Source: Verrucomicrobiaceae bacterium (GTDB lineage: Bacteria; Verrucomicrobiota; Verrucomicrobiia; Verrucomicrobiales; Verrucomicrobiaceae). Taken from it: 64,000 bases of DNA. The first letter of the stretch is position 1; the number at the start of each line of letters is the position of its first letter. The translations under genes were made by a program, and so were the position numbers. Shown piece after piece: positions 1 to 8,603 of the stretch. Below the pieces are notes generated by a model, which searched no databases, was not told the origin of the DNA, and was given only the letters and a program-made list of their open reading frames with translations. Location: positions 930,001-994,000 of the forward strand of contig JABTUN010000002.1 of NCBI GenBank assembly GCA_015075365.1. Reading direction: 5' to 3'.

Positions 1-1
1 G

Positions 2-727
2 CAGAAGGCCAAGGACAAGCCTCTCATTGAAAAACTGAACCTCGAAATCCGCAGCGTCGAGTTCGTGGCGCGCACGGGCATCCACGATCACGTCGTCGTG
101 CCCGCCGTGGCGCGGCTCTACGAGAAAAAGACTGGCAAACCCGCGCCCCCGCCGGTTCCCGTCGTCAAACCGGACCTGGAGGAACTCAAGAAGGCCGGCC
201 AGAACCGCGCCTACATCGACGTGCCCGGCTACGACATCGACCAGGCCATCCCGCGCGAGGAAAAGACGGCCGGGGAAGCTCGTGATGCCGTCTTCCGTGA
301 GGAGGCCGAGCGTCTCAACATCACCGATGTCGAGGCTTATCTCAAATCACGCCGCGAACAAGCCCGCGACTGGCCCCGCGCCGCCGATCTCGACTCCCCC
401 GCTCCACGCGGCCATTACCTGCGCGAATTCGGCCAGAGCGACCGCGACCTCATCGACAACGCCAACTCCGACGCCTCCATGCCGCAGGCGCTCGTGCTCA
501 TGAACAGCGAGCTGTTCGAGAGCATCCTCAAACCGCACACCCAGCTCCGCCTCAACCTCGCCGCCGCCAAGTATCCCGACGACCAGATCGCCGCCGTCTA
601 TCTCACCCTGCTCTCCCGCCTGCCCACCGCCGCCGAAAAGGCCGCCTGGACCAAGTCCGGCCTCAGCAGCATCGAGGACCTCGTCTTCGCCCTCATCAAC
701 ACGCAGCAGTTCATCTTTGTGCGATGA
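2..727 (+). CDS. DUF1553 (PSD1) domain protein, C-terminal part
   Basis: This reading frame is already open at the first base, so only the last ~241 residues are present. The final ~90 residues, with PQALVLMNSELFE, a LTLLSRLPTAAE stretch and the ending LINTQQFIFVR, match the typical end of planctomycete/verrucomicrobial DUF1549-DUF1553 secreted proteins, which often carry an N-terminal cytochrome-like CxxCH segment (outside the window here). The family is exported and its biochemical role is not established. It is often encoded beside DUF1501 proteins, but none adjoins it on this side. Convergent with the next gene. Confidence 0.8.
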   Translation, partial: QKAKDKPLIEKLNLEIRSVEFVARTGIHDHVVVPAVARLYEKKTGKPAPPPVPVVKPDLEELKKAGQNRAYIDVPGYDIDQAIPREEKTAGEARDAVFREEAERLNITDVEAYLKSRREQARDWPRAADLDSPAPRGHYLREFGQSDRDLIDNANSDASMPQALVLMNSELFESILKPHTQLRLNLAAAKYPDDQIAAVYLTLLSRLPTAAEKAAWTKSGLSSIEDLVFALINTQQFIFVR

Positions 728-782
728 GGCCAGAAGACCGGCTTTCGCGGGCACCGCGCGTGCCCTGCGAGTCCTCCCGCCA

Positions 783-2684
783 TCACGGCGCGAGGTTGAC
801 CTCGATGATGAAGAACCGTGCCTGCGCGCCGCCGCTGAGCAGCGGATAGCTCATACCCACGACCTGGTGGGTGCCGTCGTCGGCAAGCACGGTGGGCGTG
901 GAGGTATCGGTTTGCCAGATCACCTGATCCGCGCTGAACTTGGTAATGTAGCTCAGCCCCGCGGCTCCATGATCGGTGCGGCGGACGAACCGGGCCTGCG
1001 GCATGCCGCCGTCCAGCACGCAAACAACCGTGCCGGGAGTAATCACATTGCCCGAGTAGTCGAGCGGGCCGCTGCCATGGACCAGCGGGCTCATGCCAAA
1101 GGCGAAGTTCAGCAGGTTGGCGAGGTTGTTGGCACCGGGCGTGGCAGGATTGCTGCTCACGCTGTGGCTGGCGGCCCAGACTTCGAAGGCGCTGAGGCCG
1201 GTGCCGGCGATGGCGAAGTCGAAGGGGTTTTCATCGCTGTCGTCGCTGGCGAGGGTGAGCGTGGCGGTGCGCAGACCGTTGGCGGAGGGATTGAAGGTGA
1301 TCTGGAGGGTCGTGGTGCCGCCGCTGGCGCTCACGGGCGTCGCAGGATCGAGCGTGATGGTGAAATCGGCCGCGTGTGTGCCGCTGACGACGACTTTGGG
1401 CGTGCCGGTTAGGTTCAGCGCGGTGGTGCCACTGTTTGCGATGGTGAAGGTGCGCACCACGGTACCGCCGGCGACGGCGGTGCCGCCGAAGTCGGTGTGA
1501 TTCGTGGCGCTCGTGCCGGTGGCGCCGTCGTCGATCGGCTGGCCATTTCCGCTGAGCGCGATCTCCGGGCCGGCAGGCACCATCCCCCCGAAGGTCCCCA
1601 CCTCCGAGTAGCCCGTCCCGTCCGCATTGATCGCGTAGGCTTTGAACGAGTAGCTGACCCCGGGCGTCAACCCGGTCACCGGCGCCGTAAAGGCTCCGAG
1701 GTCCGTCCCCGCCACCGCCACCTGCACCACTCCCGCACCGCCGATCTCCGGATTACTATTCGCCGACGTGAGCGCATAAACCACTCCCCGCTCCGTGAAC
1801 CCGCCATCGCTCGCGACCGTTCCCCCCAGCGTCGCCCCCGTCCCAGTCACATCCGCGCTCGTCGGCGTCGTCACGATCGGAGCGCCCAGCGTGGTAAAAA
1901 GCAACGCCGACAGCGGCTGGATGGTGAACGCCCCGCTGCCGCTCGGAGCGCTGATGAATACCCGCGCAGCATACTGCGTGTTTCGTTTCAGCCCCGTCGC
2001 GGTCATCTGGAACAAACCGTCCCCCGTCCCGGGAAACACCTGCTGCGTCACCCCGGTCCCCACCGACGACGGCAGCGAATTCACCGCCGCTTCGCTATAC
2101 ACCGCCCCTTTGAACCTCCCAGCTGAACTTCCCGCCGTGGCACTGATCGTGGCCGAGTCGCTCGTCACATTGGTCACCGCCGCGCCGGTCAGCGACGAGC
2201 GCGTTCCCCCCGTTCCCGCCGCCGGCGTCGAGAAAGTGCCCACCCCCGACCAGGTCGTGCCCGCGCTATTGATCGCATAGGCCTTGAACGAATAGTCCGT
2301 CGCGGCAGGCAGCCCCGCCACCTGCACCGTGAACACCCCGGTCGTCGCGTCCGCCTTCACCCGCGTCGCCCCCACCGCCCCGAAGACCGGGTCCGCATTC
2401 GTCGCCGTGACCGCAAACACCACCCCGCGCTCGAGGATCGGCACCCCGCCATCGCTCGACACTTCTCCCCCCAGCACCGCGCTCGTGATCGTCACGTTCG
2501 TGCTCGTGGGATTCACCACCGTCGGCGGCACCTGCGCCCACGCGGCCGGCGCCGCCTGCAGCAGCAATACAAAGGCGAACACCAGGCGCCGCAGGCCGAA
2601 GGTGGTTTTTTCACCGCACGCGGCGATGACTGAAGCAGGATGGGGTGCGCATCCCCGGACGACAGAATGTGTGTCGAGTGTCAT
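783..2684 (-). CDS. Secreted Fn3-like repeat / choice-of-anchor D protein
   Basis: A 633-residue exported protein. After a long N-region (~30 residues, with RR) comes a hydrophobic segment LVFAFVLLLQAAPAAWAQ that looks like a signal peptide. Residues ~52-155 and ~270-370 are two copies of an Fn3-like module (both contain SFKAYAINS/AD and end in VGTF), with a diverged third module between. Residues ~375-500 resemble the ASPM-SPD-2-hydin/choice-of-anchor D fold (FTIANSGTTALNLTG; LQITFNPSANGLRTATL). The last ~130 residues (NLLNFAFGMSP; ARFFIIEV) form a tail common on extracellular verrucomicrobial proteins. Probably cell-surface or secreted, with an adhesive or structural role. No catalytic domain seen. 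The ATG start is the only clear one. Confidence 0.75.
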   Translation of the reverse strand: MTLDTHSVVRGCAPHPASVIAACGEKTTFGLRRLVFAFVLLLQAAPAAWAQVPPTVVNPTSTNVTITSAVLGGEVSSDGGVPILERGVVFAVTATNADPVFGAVGATRVKADATTGVFTVQVAGLPAATDYSFKAYAINSAGTTWSGVGTFSTPAAGTGGTRSSLTGAAVTNVTSDSATISATAGSSAGRFKGAVYSEAAVNSLPSSVGTGVTQQVFPGTGDGLFQMTATGLKRNTQYAARVFISAPSGSGAFTIQPLSALLFTTLGAPIVTTPTSADVTGTGATLGGTVASDGGFTERGVVYALTSANSNPEIGGAGVVQVAVAGTDLGAFTAPVTGLTPGVSYSFKAYAINADGTGYSEVGTFGGMVPAGPEIALSGNGQPIDDGATGTSATNHTDFGGTAVAGGTVVRTFTIANSGTTALNLTGTPKVVVSGTHAADFTITLDPATPVSASGGTTTLQITFNPSANGLRTATLTLASDDSDENPFDFAIAGTGLSAFEVWAASHSVSSNPATPGANNLANLLNFAFGMSPLVHGSGPLDYSGNVITPGTVVCVLDGGMPQARFVRRTDHGAAGLSYITKFSADQVIWQTDTSTPTVLADDGTHQVVGMSYPLLSGGAQARFFIIEVNLAP

Positions 2685-2700
2685 AGACAGAGTCGGGCTG

Positions 2701-2728
2701 GATATAACTCTTTAGCGCCGTCGGGCAA
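2701..2728 (-). promoter_or_regulatory. Possible sigma70-type promoter for the Fn3-like protein gene
   Basis: On the minus strand TTGCCC (2723-2728) and TATATC (2701-2706) are separated by 16 bp and lie 17-44 bp upstream of the start of the repeat-protein gene. This is a visual match only. The rest of the 2685-2943 gap shows nothing recognisable. Confidence 0.25.
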
Positions 2729-2943
2729 GTCAGGAGGCTATGATGGGAGTGACGCCCCCGATTCCGACGCGCACCTTGGCCTCCCCCCGGCTCCCTCCGC
2801 TTCGGCCTCAAACGCCTTCACGAGCAGGTCCGCGATACCCTGCGTCGGGAAGTCGCCGGCACGCTCGCAAAAGAGCAGGAAGTGGACATGGAACTGCGTT
2901 CCCTACTGGCCTTGAGCTGAGGCTTGTCCGCTCCCCCCCTTTC

Positions 2944-3849
2944 ATGCGCTTTATCCTCCGTTGGTTTTTCCGTCTGCTGCTCGCGCTCATCGTGCTGGCC
3001 GTGCTGCTCTTCGGCGCAGGATGGTGGTATTTCCATCCCGAGTTCACCATCACACCCGGCATCGTTTACACGCAGCGCAACGGGCGCGCCCTGACGTTGG
3101 ATGTCGTGAAGCCGGCGAATCCGGCTGGCAGCGGCATCCTGGTGATGGTGAGCGGGCGGTGGAAGTCAGATCCCAAGAAGTTCCAACCCTGGCTGGCGGC
3201 CTCGTTCCTGCGCCAGGGGCACACGCTGATCGCAGTGTCGCACCTCTCGCAGCCGGAGGCCACCGTGCAGGAGATCGTGGAGGATGTGCATCGCGCCGCG
3301 CGCTTTGTGCGGCATCATGCAAAGGACTACGGCATCGACCCGAACCGCCTCGGCGTCTTCGGCGGCAGCTCCGGCGGGCACTTGAGCCTCATGCTCGCCA
3401 CACGCGGCGGCCCCGGGGATCCCAATGCCGCTGATCCGGTGGATCGTGAAAGCAGCGCGGTGCAGGCCGCCACCGTGTTCTATCCCGTCACCGACCTGCT
3501 GAATCTCGGCCCCTCGACCGAGAATCTGCACGACAACGGCCCGCCGAAGAGCTTTCGAAAGTCCTTTGGTCCCAAGGCGTCCGATTTGGAGGAATGGAAA
3601 AAGATCGGCCATGACATCTCGCCCATTTTTCATGTCAGCAAGTCGCTGCCGCCCGTTTTCATCGCCCACGGCAGCGCGGACACGCTGGTGCCGCTGGAGC
3701 AGTCCACGCGCTTCCGCCAAAAAGCCGCCGAGCTCGGCCGCGAGGTGCTCCTCACCGTGCGCCCTGGCGAAAAGCACGGCTGGCCCACCATGATCTGGGA
3801 CGCGCATCTTTTTGCCGGATGGCTGGCTGAGCGCTTGCGCCGCCCCTAG
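2944..3849 (+). CDS. Membrane-anchored alpha/beta hydrolase (esterase/lipase-like)
   Basis: The ATG at 2944 gives 301 residues that begin with an uncleaved-looking hydrophobic anchor (FRLLLALIVLAVLLFGAGW). Upstream in-frame starts would add a low-quality Pro/Arg-rich leader, so this start is preferred. The alpha/beta-hydrolase signature is clear: nucleophile elbow GVFGGSSGGHLS, acid in AHGSADTLVP, histidine in EKHGW near the end. It resembles the BD-FAE/carboxylesterase group that acts on ester substrates. The active site would lie outside the cytoplasmic membrane. The natural substrate cannot be told. The stop codon directly abuts a palindromic mobile-like element. Confidence 0.8.
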   Translation: MRFILRWFFRLLLALIVLAVLLFGAGWWYFHPEFTITPGIVYTQRNGRALTLDVVKPANPAGSGILVMVSGRWKSDPKKFQPWLAASFLRQGHTLIAVSHLSQPEATVQEIVEDVHRAARFVRHHAKDYGIDPNRLGVFGGSSGGHLSLMLATRGGPGDPNAADPVDRESSAVQAATVFYPVTDLLNLGPSTENLHDNGPPKSFRKSFGPKASDLEEWKKIGHDISPIFHVSKSLPPVFIAHGSADTLVPLEQSTRFRQKAAELGREVLLTVRPGEKHGWPTMIWDAHLFAGWLAERLRRP

Positions 3850-3981
3850 CAGGCTGCTGAAGAACACTGCAAGGCCTGCGGACCGGGTCACTGCCCCGAT
3901 CTACAGGATGACTGGCCGGGTCACTGCCCCGATCTCCAGCGCAGGTGCTCGCGCTGTTGTTGCACCGGCCAGTGGCCGGTG
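3850..3981. repeat. TIR-bearing dispersed element, copy 1 (degraded right end)
   Basis: Starts with CAGGCTGCTGAAGAAC directly after the hydrolase stop codon and matches the reverse complement of the element at 10400-10519 along most of its length. It keeps the internal palindrome ACCGGCCAGTGGCCGGT (3964-3980). It differs by an internal duplication: CCGGGTCACTGCCCCGATCT occurs at 3883-3902 and again at 3916-3935. The right terminal repeat is no longer recognisable. No coding potential. Confidence 0.85.
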
Positions 3982-4060
3982 ATGCTGACAGACATTTTGA
4001 GAACCGGTCCAGGCAACAAGGCGTTGATTGCGGCCCATGGCTGCGCGAAAAGCGCGGCAC

Positions 4061-5314
4061 ATGAGAGTCGAACTCGTCAACACAGGCACGGAACTTCTCC
4101 TCGGAGACACGGTCAACACCAACGCGGCATGGATCGGCCAGCGCCTCGCCGCGCTGGGCATCCAGGTGGCGCGCCAGACCATTGTGCCGGACGGCGCGGT
4201 GATCCGCGTGGCGATCGCCGAGGCGGCGCAGCGCGCGGACGTCGTTCTGGTTTCCGGAGGACTGGGGCCGACGAACGACGACCTCACGCGTGAATCCACG
4301 GCGGAGCTGCTGAGCCTGCCGATGGAGCTGGACGAGGGCGTCATGTCGCATCTGAAGGACTACTTCGCCAAACGCGGCAAGACCGTGAACGAGGCGACGC
4401 AACGCCAGGCCATGGTCCCGCGCGGCGCGCTGGTGTTGCCGAATCCCTTTGGCACCGCGCCGGGGCTCTACTTCCCTGCCCCGCTGGGCGCCTTTCTCGG
4501 CTGGAACGCGCACATCTTTCTCCTCCCTGGCCCTCCACGCGAGCTGAAGCCGATGATTGAAAACGAAGTCGAGCCGCGCCTGCGCGAGTGGCTGCCGGAC
4601 GGGGCCACGCGTCGCGTCCTCTATCTCAAGGTCACCGGCGTGGGCGAGTCCGACATCGTCGAGGCCGTGGAAAAGCGCCTCGAATGCGTGCCCGGCCTCG
4701 ACCTCGGCTACTGCATCCGCGGCGGGGATGTGGATGTGCGCCTCGCAGGCGGACAGAGCAGCGTGGACGCGGGCGCGGCCATCGTGCGCGAGGCTTTTGG
4801 GGACTGCATCACCTCCGAGGACCGGCGCATCATCGAGGAAGTCATTGTGCAGTTGCTTGCCGGGCGCGGCGAATGGCTCGCCACCGCCGAATCCTGCACC
4901 GGGGGCACGATTGCCAGCCGCATCACCGATGTGAGCGGCGCCTCCCGCGTCTTCGGCCACGGCTGGGTCACCTATGCGAACGAGGCCAAGCAGCAGCACC
5001 TCGGCGTCCCGGCGGAGCTCTTCGAGAAACACGGCGCGGTGAGCGAGGAGGTGGCCCGCGCCATGGCGGAAGGCGCGCTGCGGCACAGCGGCGCGGACCA
5101 CGCGCTGTCCGTCACCGGCATCGCCGGGCCGACCGGCGGCACGCCGGAGAAGCCGGTGGGCACGGTGTGGATCGGCCTGGCGTCCAAAGGCGCGGAAACC
5201 TGGACCTTGCGGCGCTTTTACCCCGGCGCGCGGGACCGCTTCAAGCTGCTCACATCGCAAGCAGCCCTGGACCTGCTGCGCCGTCGCCTGCGCGGCCTGA
5301 CGCCACGGCCCTGA
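4061..5314 (+). CDS. cinA: CinA family nicotinamide-nucleotide amidase / competence-damage protein
   Basis: A 417-residue protein of normal CinA length. The N-terminal MoaB/MogA-like (COG1058) domain covers ~1-170 with VNTGTELLLGDTVNTN and SGGLGPTNDDLT. The C-terminal PncC-type amidase domain covers ~255-410 with AESCTGG (~277) and GIAGPTGG (~353). The family removes the amide of nicotinamide mononucleotide and/or hydrolyses ADP-ribose in pyridine nucleotide recycling. The ATG at 4061 is chosen because the family begins right at MRVELVNTGTELL. An upstream in-frame ATG at 4028 adds only a basic leader. Cytoplasmic. Confidence 0.93.
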   Translation: MRVELVNTGTELLLGDTVNTNAAWIGQRLAALGIQVARQTIVPDGAVIRVAIAEAAQRADVVLVSGGLGPTNDDLTRESTAELLSLPMELDEGVMSHLKDYFAKRGKTVNEATQRQAMVPRGALVLPNPFGTAPGLYFPAPLGAFLGWNAHIFLLPGPPRELKPMIENEVEPRLREWLPDGATRRVLYLKVTGVGESDIVEAVEKRLECVPGLDLGYCIRGGDVDVRLAGGQSSVDAGAAIVREAFGDCITSEDRRIIEEVIVQLLAGRGEWLATAESCTGGTIASRITDVSGASRVFGHGWVTYANEAKQQHLGVPAELFEKHGAVSEEVARAMAEGALRHSGADHALSVTGIAGPTGGTPEKPVGTVWIGLASKGAETWTLRRFYPGARDRFKLLTSQAALDLLRRRLRGLTPRP

Positions 5315-5352
5315 CCTGGTGCCCGGCCCGCCCTCCAACCACCCTCATGCCG

Positions 5353-5370
5353 GGACTTGGAACTTGAAAC
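5353..5370. repeat. GTTTCAAGTTCC-type dispersed motif
   Basis: GGACTTGGAACTTGAAAC lies just after cinA. Read on the other strand it is the GTTTCAAGTTCCAAG motif that recurs at 7501, 8467 and, as an inverted pair, at 45949-46009. Non-coding, short, at a gene boundary in every case. Confidence 0.6.
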
Positions 5371-5411
5371 CCAGCACTTGAACCGGTTCCCCCTGCCCTC
5401 TACCTCCCCCG

Positions 5412-7433
5412 ATGCCCCGCGAATACACGCTGCATCACGCGCACGAACCCTCCCACCGCATCGACTACAAGGCGGAGCTCAATGAGCAACAATACGCCGC
5501 CGTCGTCAGCCCGCCGGGGCAGTCGCTGGTCATCGCGGGCGCGGGATCGGGCAAGACGCGGACGCTGACGTATCGCGTGGCGTGGTTGCTGGACAATGGC
5601 ATCCAGCCGGAGTCCATCCTGCTGCTCACCTTCACGAACAAAGCCGCGCGGGAGATGCTGGAGCGCGTGCAGGCGCTCGTGTCGCTCGATGCCAGCCGCA
5701 TCTGGGGCGGCACCTTCCACAGCATCGGGAACCGCCTCCTGCGCTACAACGCGGAGCGGCTCGGCTACCGCAAAGGCTTCTCCATCATGGATCGCGAGGA
5801 CCAGAAGGACCTCCTGGAAACCGTCATCGGCGGCAGCGGCATCGACACCACCACGTATCGCTTTCCAAAGGCCGAGGTGCTCGGCGACATCTTCTCGCTC
5901 GCCGACAACACGCTCTGCGACCTCCAGGAGATCATCGACACGCGTTATCCCTACTTCGACCGCGTCGCCGAGGGCATCATCAAGGTGCGAAAGCTCTACC
6001 AGGACAAAAAGAGCGAGACAAACAGCTTCGACTTCGACGACCTCCTCACGCAGACCGTCGCGCTGCTGGAGGAAAACGAGGACCTGCTGGAGCGCTACCG
6101 CCGCCAGTTCGAGTTCATCCTCGTCGATGAGTATCAGGACACGAACAGCCTCCAGTGCCGCATGGTCGAGCTGCTCACCGGCCCGCAGGGAAACCTCATG
6201 GTCGTGGGCGATGACGCGCAGAGCATCTACTCCTGGCGCGGCGCCGACGTGTCGAACATCCTCAACTTCGCCGAGCACTGGCCCAAAGCGCGCACGCACA
6301 AAATCGAGGTAAACTACCGCAGCGTGCCCGAGGTGCTGAACCTCGCCAACGCCGCCATCGCCATGAACCGCGGGCAGATTCCGAAGAACCTGCAACCTGC
6401 CCGCGCCTCAAACGGCAAGCTTCCCGCCCTCGTCGCGCTCGACAACTCCTCCGCGCAGGCCGCTTTCATCGCGCAGCGCATCCTTGAGCTGCAGGACGAG
6501 GACGGGCTCGACCTCAACGACATCGCCATCCTCTACCGCGCGCACTTTCACAGCATGGAGATCCAGATGGAGCTCACGCAGCGCGGCATCCCCTTTCAGA
6601 TCACCAGCGGGCTGCGCTTCTTCGAGCAGGCACATGTCAAAGACGTCGCCGCGTTCATGAAGTTCGCCGTGAACCGCCAGGACGAGGTCAGCTTCATGCG
6701 CATGGTGCGCCTCATCCCCGGCGTCGGCAATGCCAGCGCCGTGAAGCTCTGGAACGACTGGCTGCAAAGCGATGCCGCCAAGGCCGAGACGATGCCCAGT
6801 TCCTTCTCCGAGGTGCTCCTTCCGCTCAAAGTGCCGAAAAAGGCCAAGGAGACCTGGGAACAGTTCGCCTACACGCTCGATGAGCTCCTCGACAAGGACG
6901 GCAAACCCGTCGCACCCGCCCTGATGATCCGCAGCATCGTCGAAGGCGTGTATGAGGACTACATGAAGGCGAAGTTCAAAAACTACGAGCAGCGCCAGCA
7001 GGACCTCGAACAGCTCAGCAACTTCAGCGACCGCTTCACCGATGCCTTGGAGTTCCTCAGCCAGCTCTCGCTCCTCAGCGGCGTCGATACCGACAACAAG
7101 CCCGACCAGCAGGCCCAGGACCGCGACGCCGTCACGCTCACCACCGGTCATCAGGCCAAAGGTTTGGAGTGGAAGGTCGTCTTCGCCGTCTGGCTCGCCG
7201 ACGGCATGTTCCCCCACAAACGCGCCATCGACGAAGGCGGCGACGAAGCCCTCGAAGAAGAACGCCGCCTCTTCTACGTCACCGTCACCCGCGCCAAGGA
7301 CGAGCTGTATCTCACGTATCCCGTCATCAACCACCAAGCCCGCGACGGCGACATCATGCAGCGCCCGAGCCGCTTCATCACCGATCTGCCGAAGGACCTC
7401 GTCGAGGTGTGGAACGTGAAGAGCGGGTGGTGA
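5412..7433 (+). CDS. UvrD/PcrA-family ATP-dependent 3'-5' DNA helicase
   Basis: 673 residues, superfamily 1A. In order: Q-motif LNEQQYAAV (~24), Walker A AGAGSGKT (~42-49), motif Ia LLTFTNKAAREM, Walker B/motif II LVDEYQDTN (~237), motif III GDDAQSIYSWRGA (~267), motif IV VNYRS, motif V TGHQAKGLEWKVVF (~578) and motif VI RRLFYVTVTRAKDELYL (~618). These helicases unwind DNA in repair and replication restart. The C-terminus is short compared with PcrA, with no obvious Tudor tail, and the ending EVWNVKSGW is plausible as native. A truncated copy of the 3' coding part occurs about 1 kb downstream at 8278-8333. Confidence 0.92.
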   Translation: MPREYTLHHAHEPSHRIDYKAELNEQQYAAVVSPPGQSLVIAGAGSGKTRTLTYRVAWLLDNGIQPESILLLTFTNKAAREMLERVQALVSLDASRIWGGTFHSIGNRLLRYNAERLGYRKGFSIMDREDQKDLLETVIGGSGIDTTTYRFPKAEVLGDIFSLADNTLCDLQEIIDTRYPYFDRVAEGIIKVRKLYQDKKSETNSFDFDDLLTQTVALLEENEDLLERYRRQFEFILVDEYQDTNSLQCRMVELLTGPQGNLMVVGDDAQSIYSWRGADVSNILNFAEHWPKARTHKIEVNYRSVPEVLNLANAAIAMNRGQIPKNLQPARASNGKLPALVALDNSSAQAAFIAQRILELQDEDGLDLNDIAILYRAHFHSMEIQMELTQRGIPFQITSGLRFFEQAHVKDVAAFMKFAVNRQDEVSFMRMVRLIPGVGNASAVKLWNDWLQSDAAKAETMPSSFSEVLLPLKVPKKAKETWEQFAYTLDELLDKDGKPVAPALMIRSIVEGVYEDYMKAKFKNYEQRQQDLEQLSNFSDRFTDALEFLSQLSLLSGVDTDNKPDQQAQDRDAVTLTTGHQAKGLEWKVVFAVWLADGMFPHKRAIDEGGDEALEEERRLFYVTVTRAKDELYLTYPVINHQARDGDIMQRPSRFITDLPKDLVEVWNVKSGW

Positions 7434-7440
7434 GGCCCCC

Positions 7441-7479
7441 GTCGTCCTCGTCCTCGTCCTCCTACTCGAACTCGTCCCC
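7441..7479. repeat. TCC/TCG-rich low-complexity tract
   Basis: A short imperfect TCCTCG/TCCTAC microsatellite immediately downstream of the helicase stop codon. A similar tract follows the truncated helicase fragment at 8379-8412. Confidence 0.6.
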
Positions 7480-7500
7480 GATCCTGCCGCGTCGTTTTGG

Positions 7501-7522
7501 GTTTCAGGTTCCAAGTTTCAAG
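7501..7522. repeat. GTTTCAAGTTCC-type dispersed motif
   Basis: The motif GTTTCAGGTTCCAAGTTTCA lies between the low-complexity tract and the large palindromic repeat. The same order (tract, motif, palindrome) recurs at 8379-8707. Confidence 0.6.
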
Positions 7523-7533
7523 ATGCCCGCGCC

Positions 7534-7706
7534 GCCGCGCCAGCGTCGTGGAGTGCGGTGGCAGAGGGGCAAGGCGCAAGCCTCTTGCCCCGGTGACACC
7601 GCTGTCGAGCGCAGGAAGAACCTTCTTTGTCCTTGGAGCGTCCTACGGCACACGACAGCGGTGTCGCGCCAAGGCTTTCCACCGCACTCCACGACGCTGC
7701 CGCGCC
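7534..7706. repeat. Large palindromic dispersed repeat, family A copy 1
   Basis: A ~170-bp nested palindrome. The 21-bp outer arms (7541-7561 and 7679-7699, containing CGTCGTGGAGTGCGGTGG and its complement) are perfect. An inner 13-bp pair, GACACCGCTGTCG (7595-7607) and CGACAGCGGTGTC (7653-7665), is also perfect. A third small stem, GGGGCAAG/CTTGCCCC, lies in the left half. Related copies at 8604-8707 and 23554-23709 define a family. Together with the flanking motifs it fills the 7434-7754 gap. No protein-coding signal. Confidence 0.85.
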
Positions 7707-7754
7707 AAAAACTACCGAATTGACCATGTCCGTTCGATTCCCTATTCTAGCGCC

Positions 7755-7985
7755 ATGACAGCGACCATCGACCAAGTGTATTCTTCCGCTCGTTCCCTCG
7801 CCTTGCCGGATTTGGGCGTTCTGGTCACCCGACTGCTCGGAGAACTCTCTACCGCGCTGCCCAGCACGACAGATGATGAACTCACCGCCATCGCCGACGC
7901 CCGTGAGGCAGAAATGGATCGCGATCCAGACGCCACGATCACGCATGAGGACATGCTGGCCTTCATTCAGAGCCGCCGGCGGTGA
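7755..7985 (+). CDS. Antitoxin of a type II toxin-antitoxin module (addiction-module family)
   Basis: A 76-residue acidic protein, MTATIDQVYSSARSLALPD..., that resembles the short 'addiction module' antitoxins (Unstab_antitox-like): an N-terminal helical region followed by a C-terminal tail rich in Asp/Glu (DDELTAIADAREAEMD). Such proteins bind the RelE/ParE partner and autoregulate the operon. Its stop overlaps the GTG start of the toxin by 4 bp, so the two are translationally coupled. An AT-richer stretch (AATTGACCATG...CTATTC) just upstream may hold the promoter. Family call rests on size, composition and the neighbouring toxin. Confidence 0.7.
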   Translation: MTATIDQVYSSARSLALPDLGVLVTRLLGELSTALPSTTDDELTAIADAREAEMDRDPDATITHEDMLAFIQSRRR

Positions 7986-8272
7986 ATGTGGTGTATCACA
8001 AACTGGTCCAGAAGGACCTCGATGATGCCTGGGGCTATTACGAGGACGCTTCGGAAGGACTTGGCGACCGCTTGTTTGACGAGTTCCTCGCCGTGATCGC
8101 CAGCATCCAGCGCAACCCCAAAAGCTGGCCGCCTACTGACAAGGGACGTCGCGTGGCTCTTTTCTCCCGGTTCCCTTATAAGCTGCTTTACCGTATCGAG
8201 CCCGAGCGAGTCAAAGTGCTGGTTGTCCGCCATCAGAAGCGCAGTCCGGCCTTTGGAGACAAACGCCGATAA
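7982..8272 (+). CDS. RelE/ParE-family toxin
   Basis: A 96-residue basic protein starting with GTG inside the stop of the antitoxin gene. It has the RelE/ParE layout: N-terminal strand and helix (MNVVYHKLVQKDLDDAWGYYED), a mid-region helix GDRLFDEFLAVIASIQRNP, then strands RVALFSRFPYKLLYRIEPERVKVLVVRHQKRSP. The FPYKLLYRI and VLVVRHQKR segments are typical of the family annotated as plasmid-stabilisation or ParE-like toxins, which act either as ribosome-dependent mRNA interferases or gyrase inhibitors. Which of the two cannot be judged here. Confidence 0.8.
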   Translation: MNVVYHKLVQKDLDDAWGYYEDASEGLGDRLFDEFLAVIASIQRNPKSWPPTDKGRRVALFSRFPYKLLYRIEPERVKVLVVRHQKRSPAFGDKRR

Positions 8273-8277
8273 ACCTT

Positions 8278-8333
8278 CACAAACGCGCCATCGACGAAGG
8301 CGGCGACGAAGCGCTCGAAGAAGAGCGGGTGGT
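8278..8333 (+). pseudogene. Truncated duplicate of the UvrD-like helicase 3' end
   Basis: Bases 8278-8323 repeat helicase coding bases 7215-7260 with a single mismatch (46 bp, encoding ...RAIDEGGDEALEEE). The sequence then jumps to GAGCGGGTGGT (8323-8333), which equals 7421-7431 at the very end of the helicase gene, so ~160 bp are missing in between. It directly follows the toxin stop codon. Confidence 0.85.
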
Positions 8334-8378
8334 ACGGCAAAGCGCAGAGCAAAGGGCAGAGGGCGTAGCGTCAGACAA

Positions 8379-8412
8379 TCCTACTCGTCCTCCTACTCTT
8401 ACTCCTCCTCCC
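8379..8412. repeat. TCC-rich low-complexity tract
   Basis: Imperfect TCCTACTCG/TCCTCC microsatellite following the truncated helicase fragment, the counterpart of 7441-7479. Confidence 0.6.
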
Positions 8413-8466
8413 GGATCGCGAAGGGCGTCGTTTCAGTTTGGCTTCGCCTGTCTCGCAAGCTCGGCT

Positions 8467-8484
8467 CAGGTTCCAAGTTTCAAG
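8467..8484. repeat. GTTTCAAGTTCC-type dispersed motif
   Basis: CAGGTTCCAAGTTTCAAG, identical over 18 bp to the motif at 7505-7522. It sits between the low-complexity tract and palindromic repeat copy 2. Confidence 0.6.
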
Positions 8485-8603
8485 AAGCCACCAAGGAGAG
8501 GCGTTTGCCAAGTGCCGCACTCCCCACGGGACTTGGCAAGTCCCGCTCCTTGAACCCAGACCGCTCAATCATTCGCGTGGAATTGCCTCATTGTCTTCCG
8601 CCA

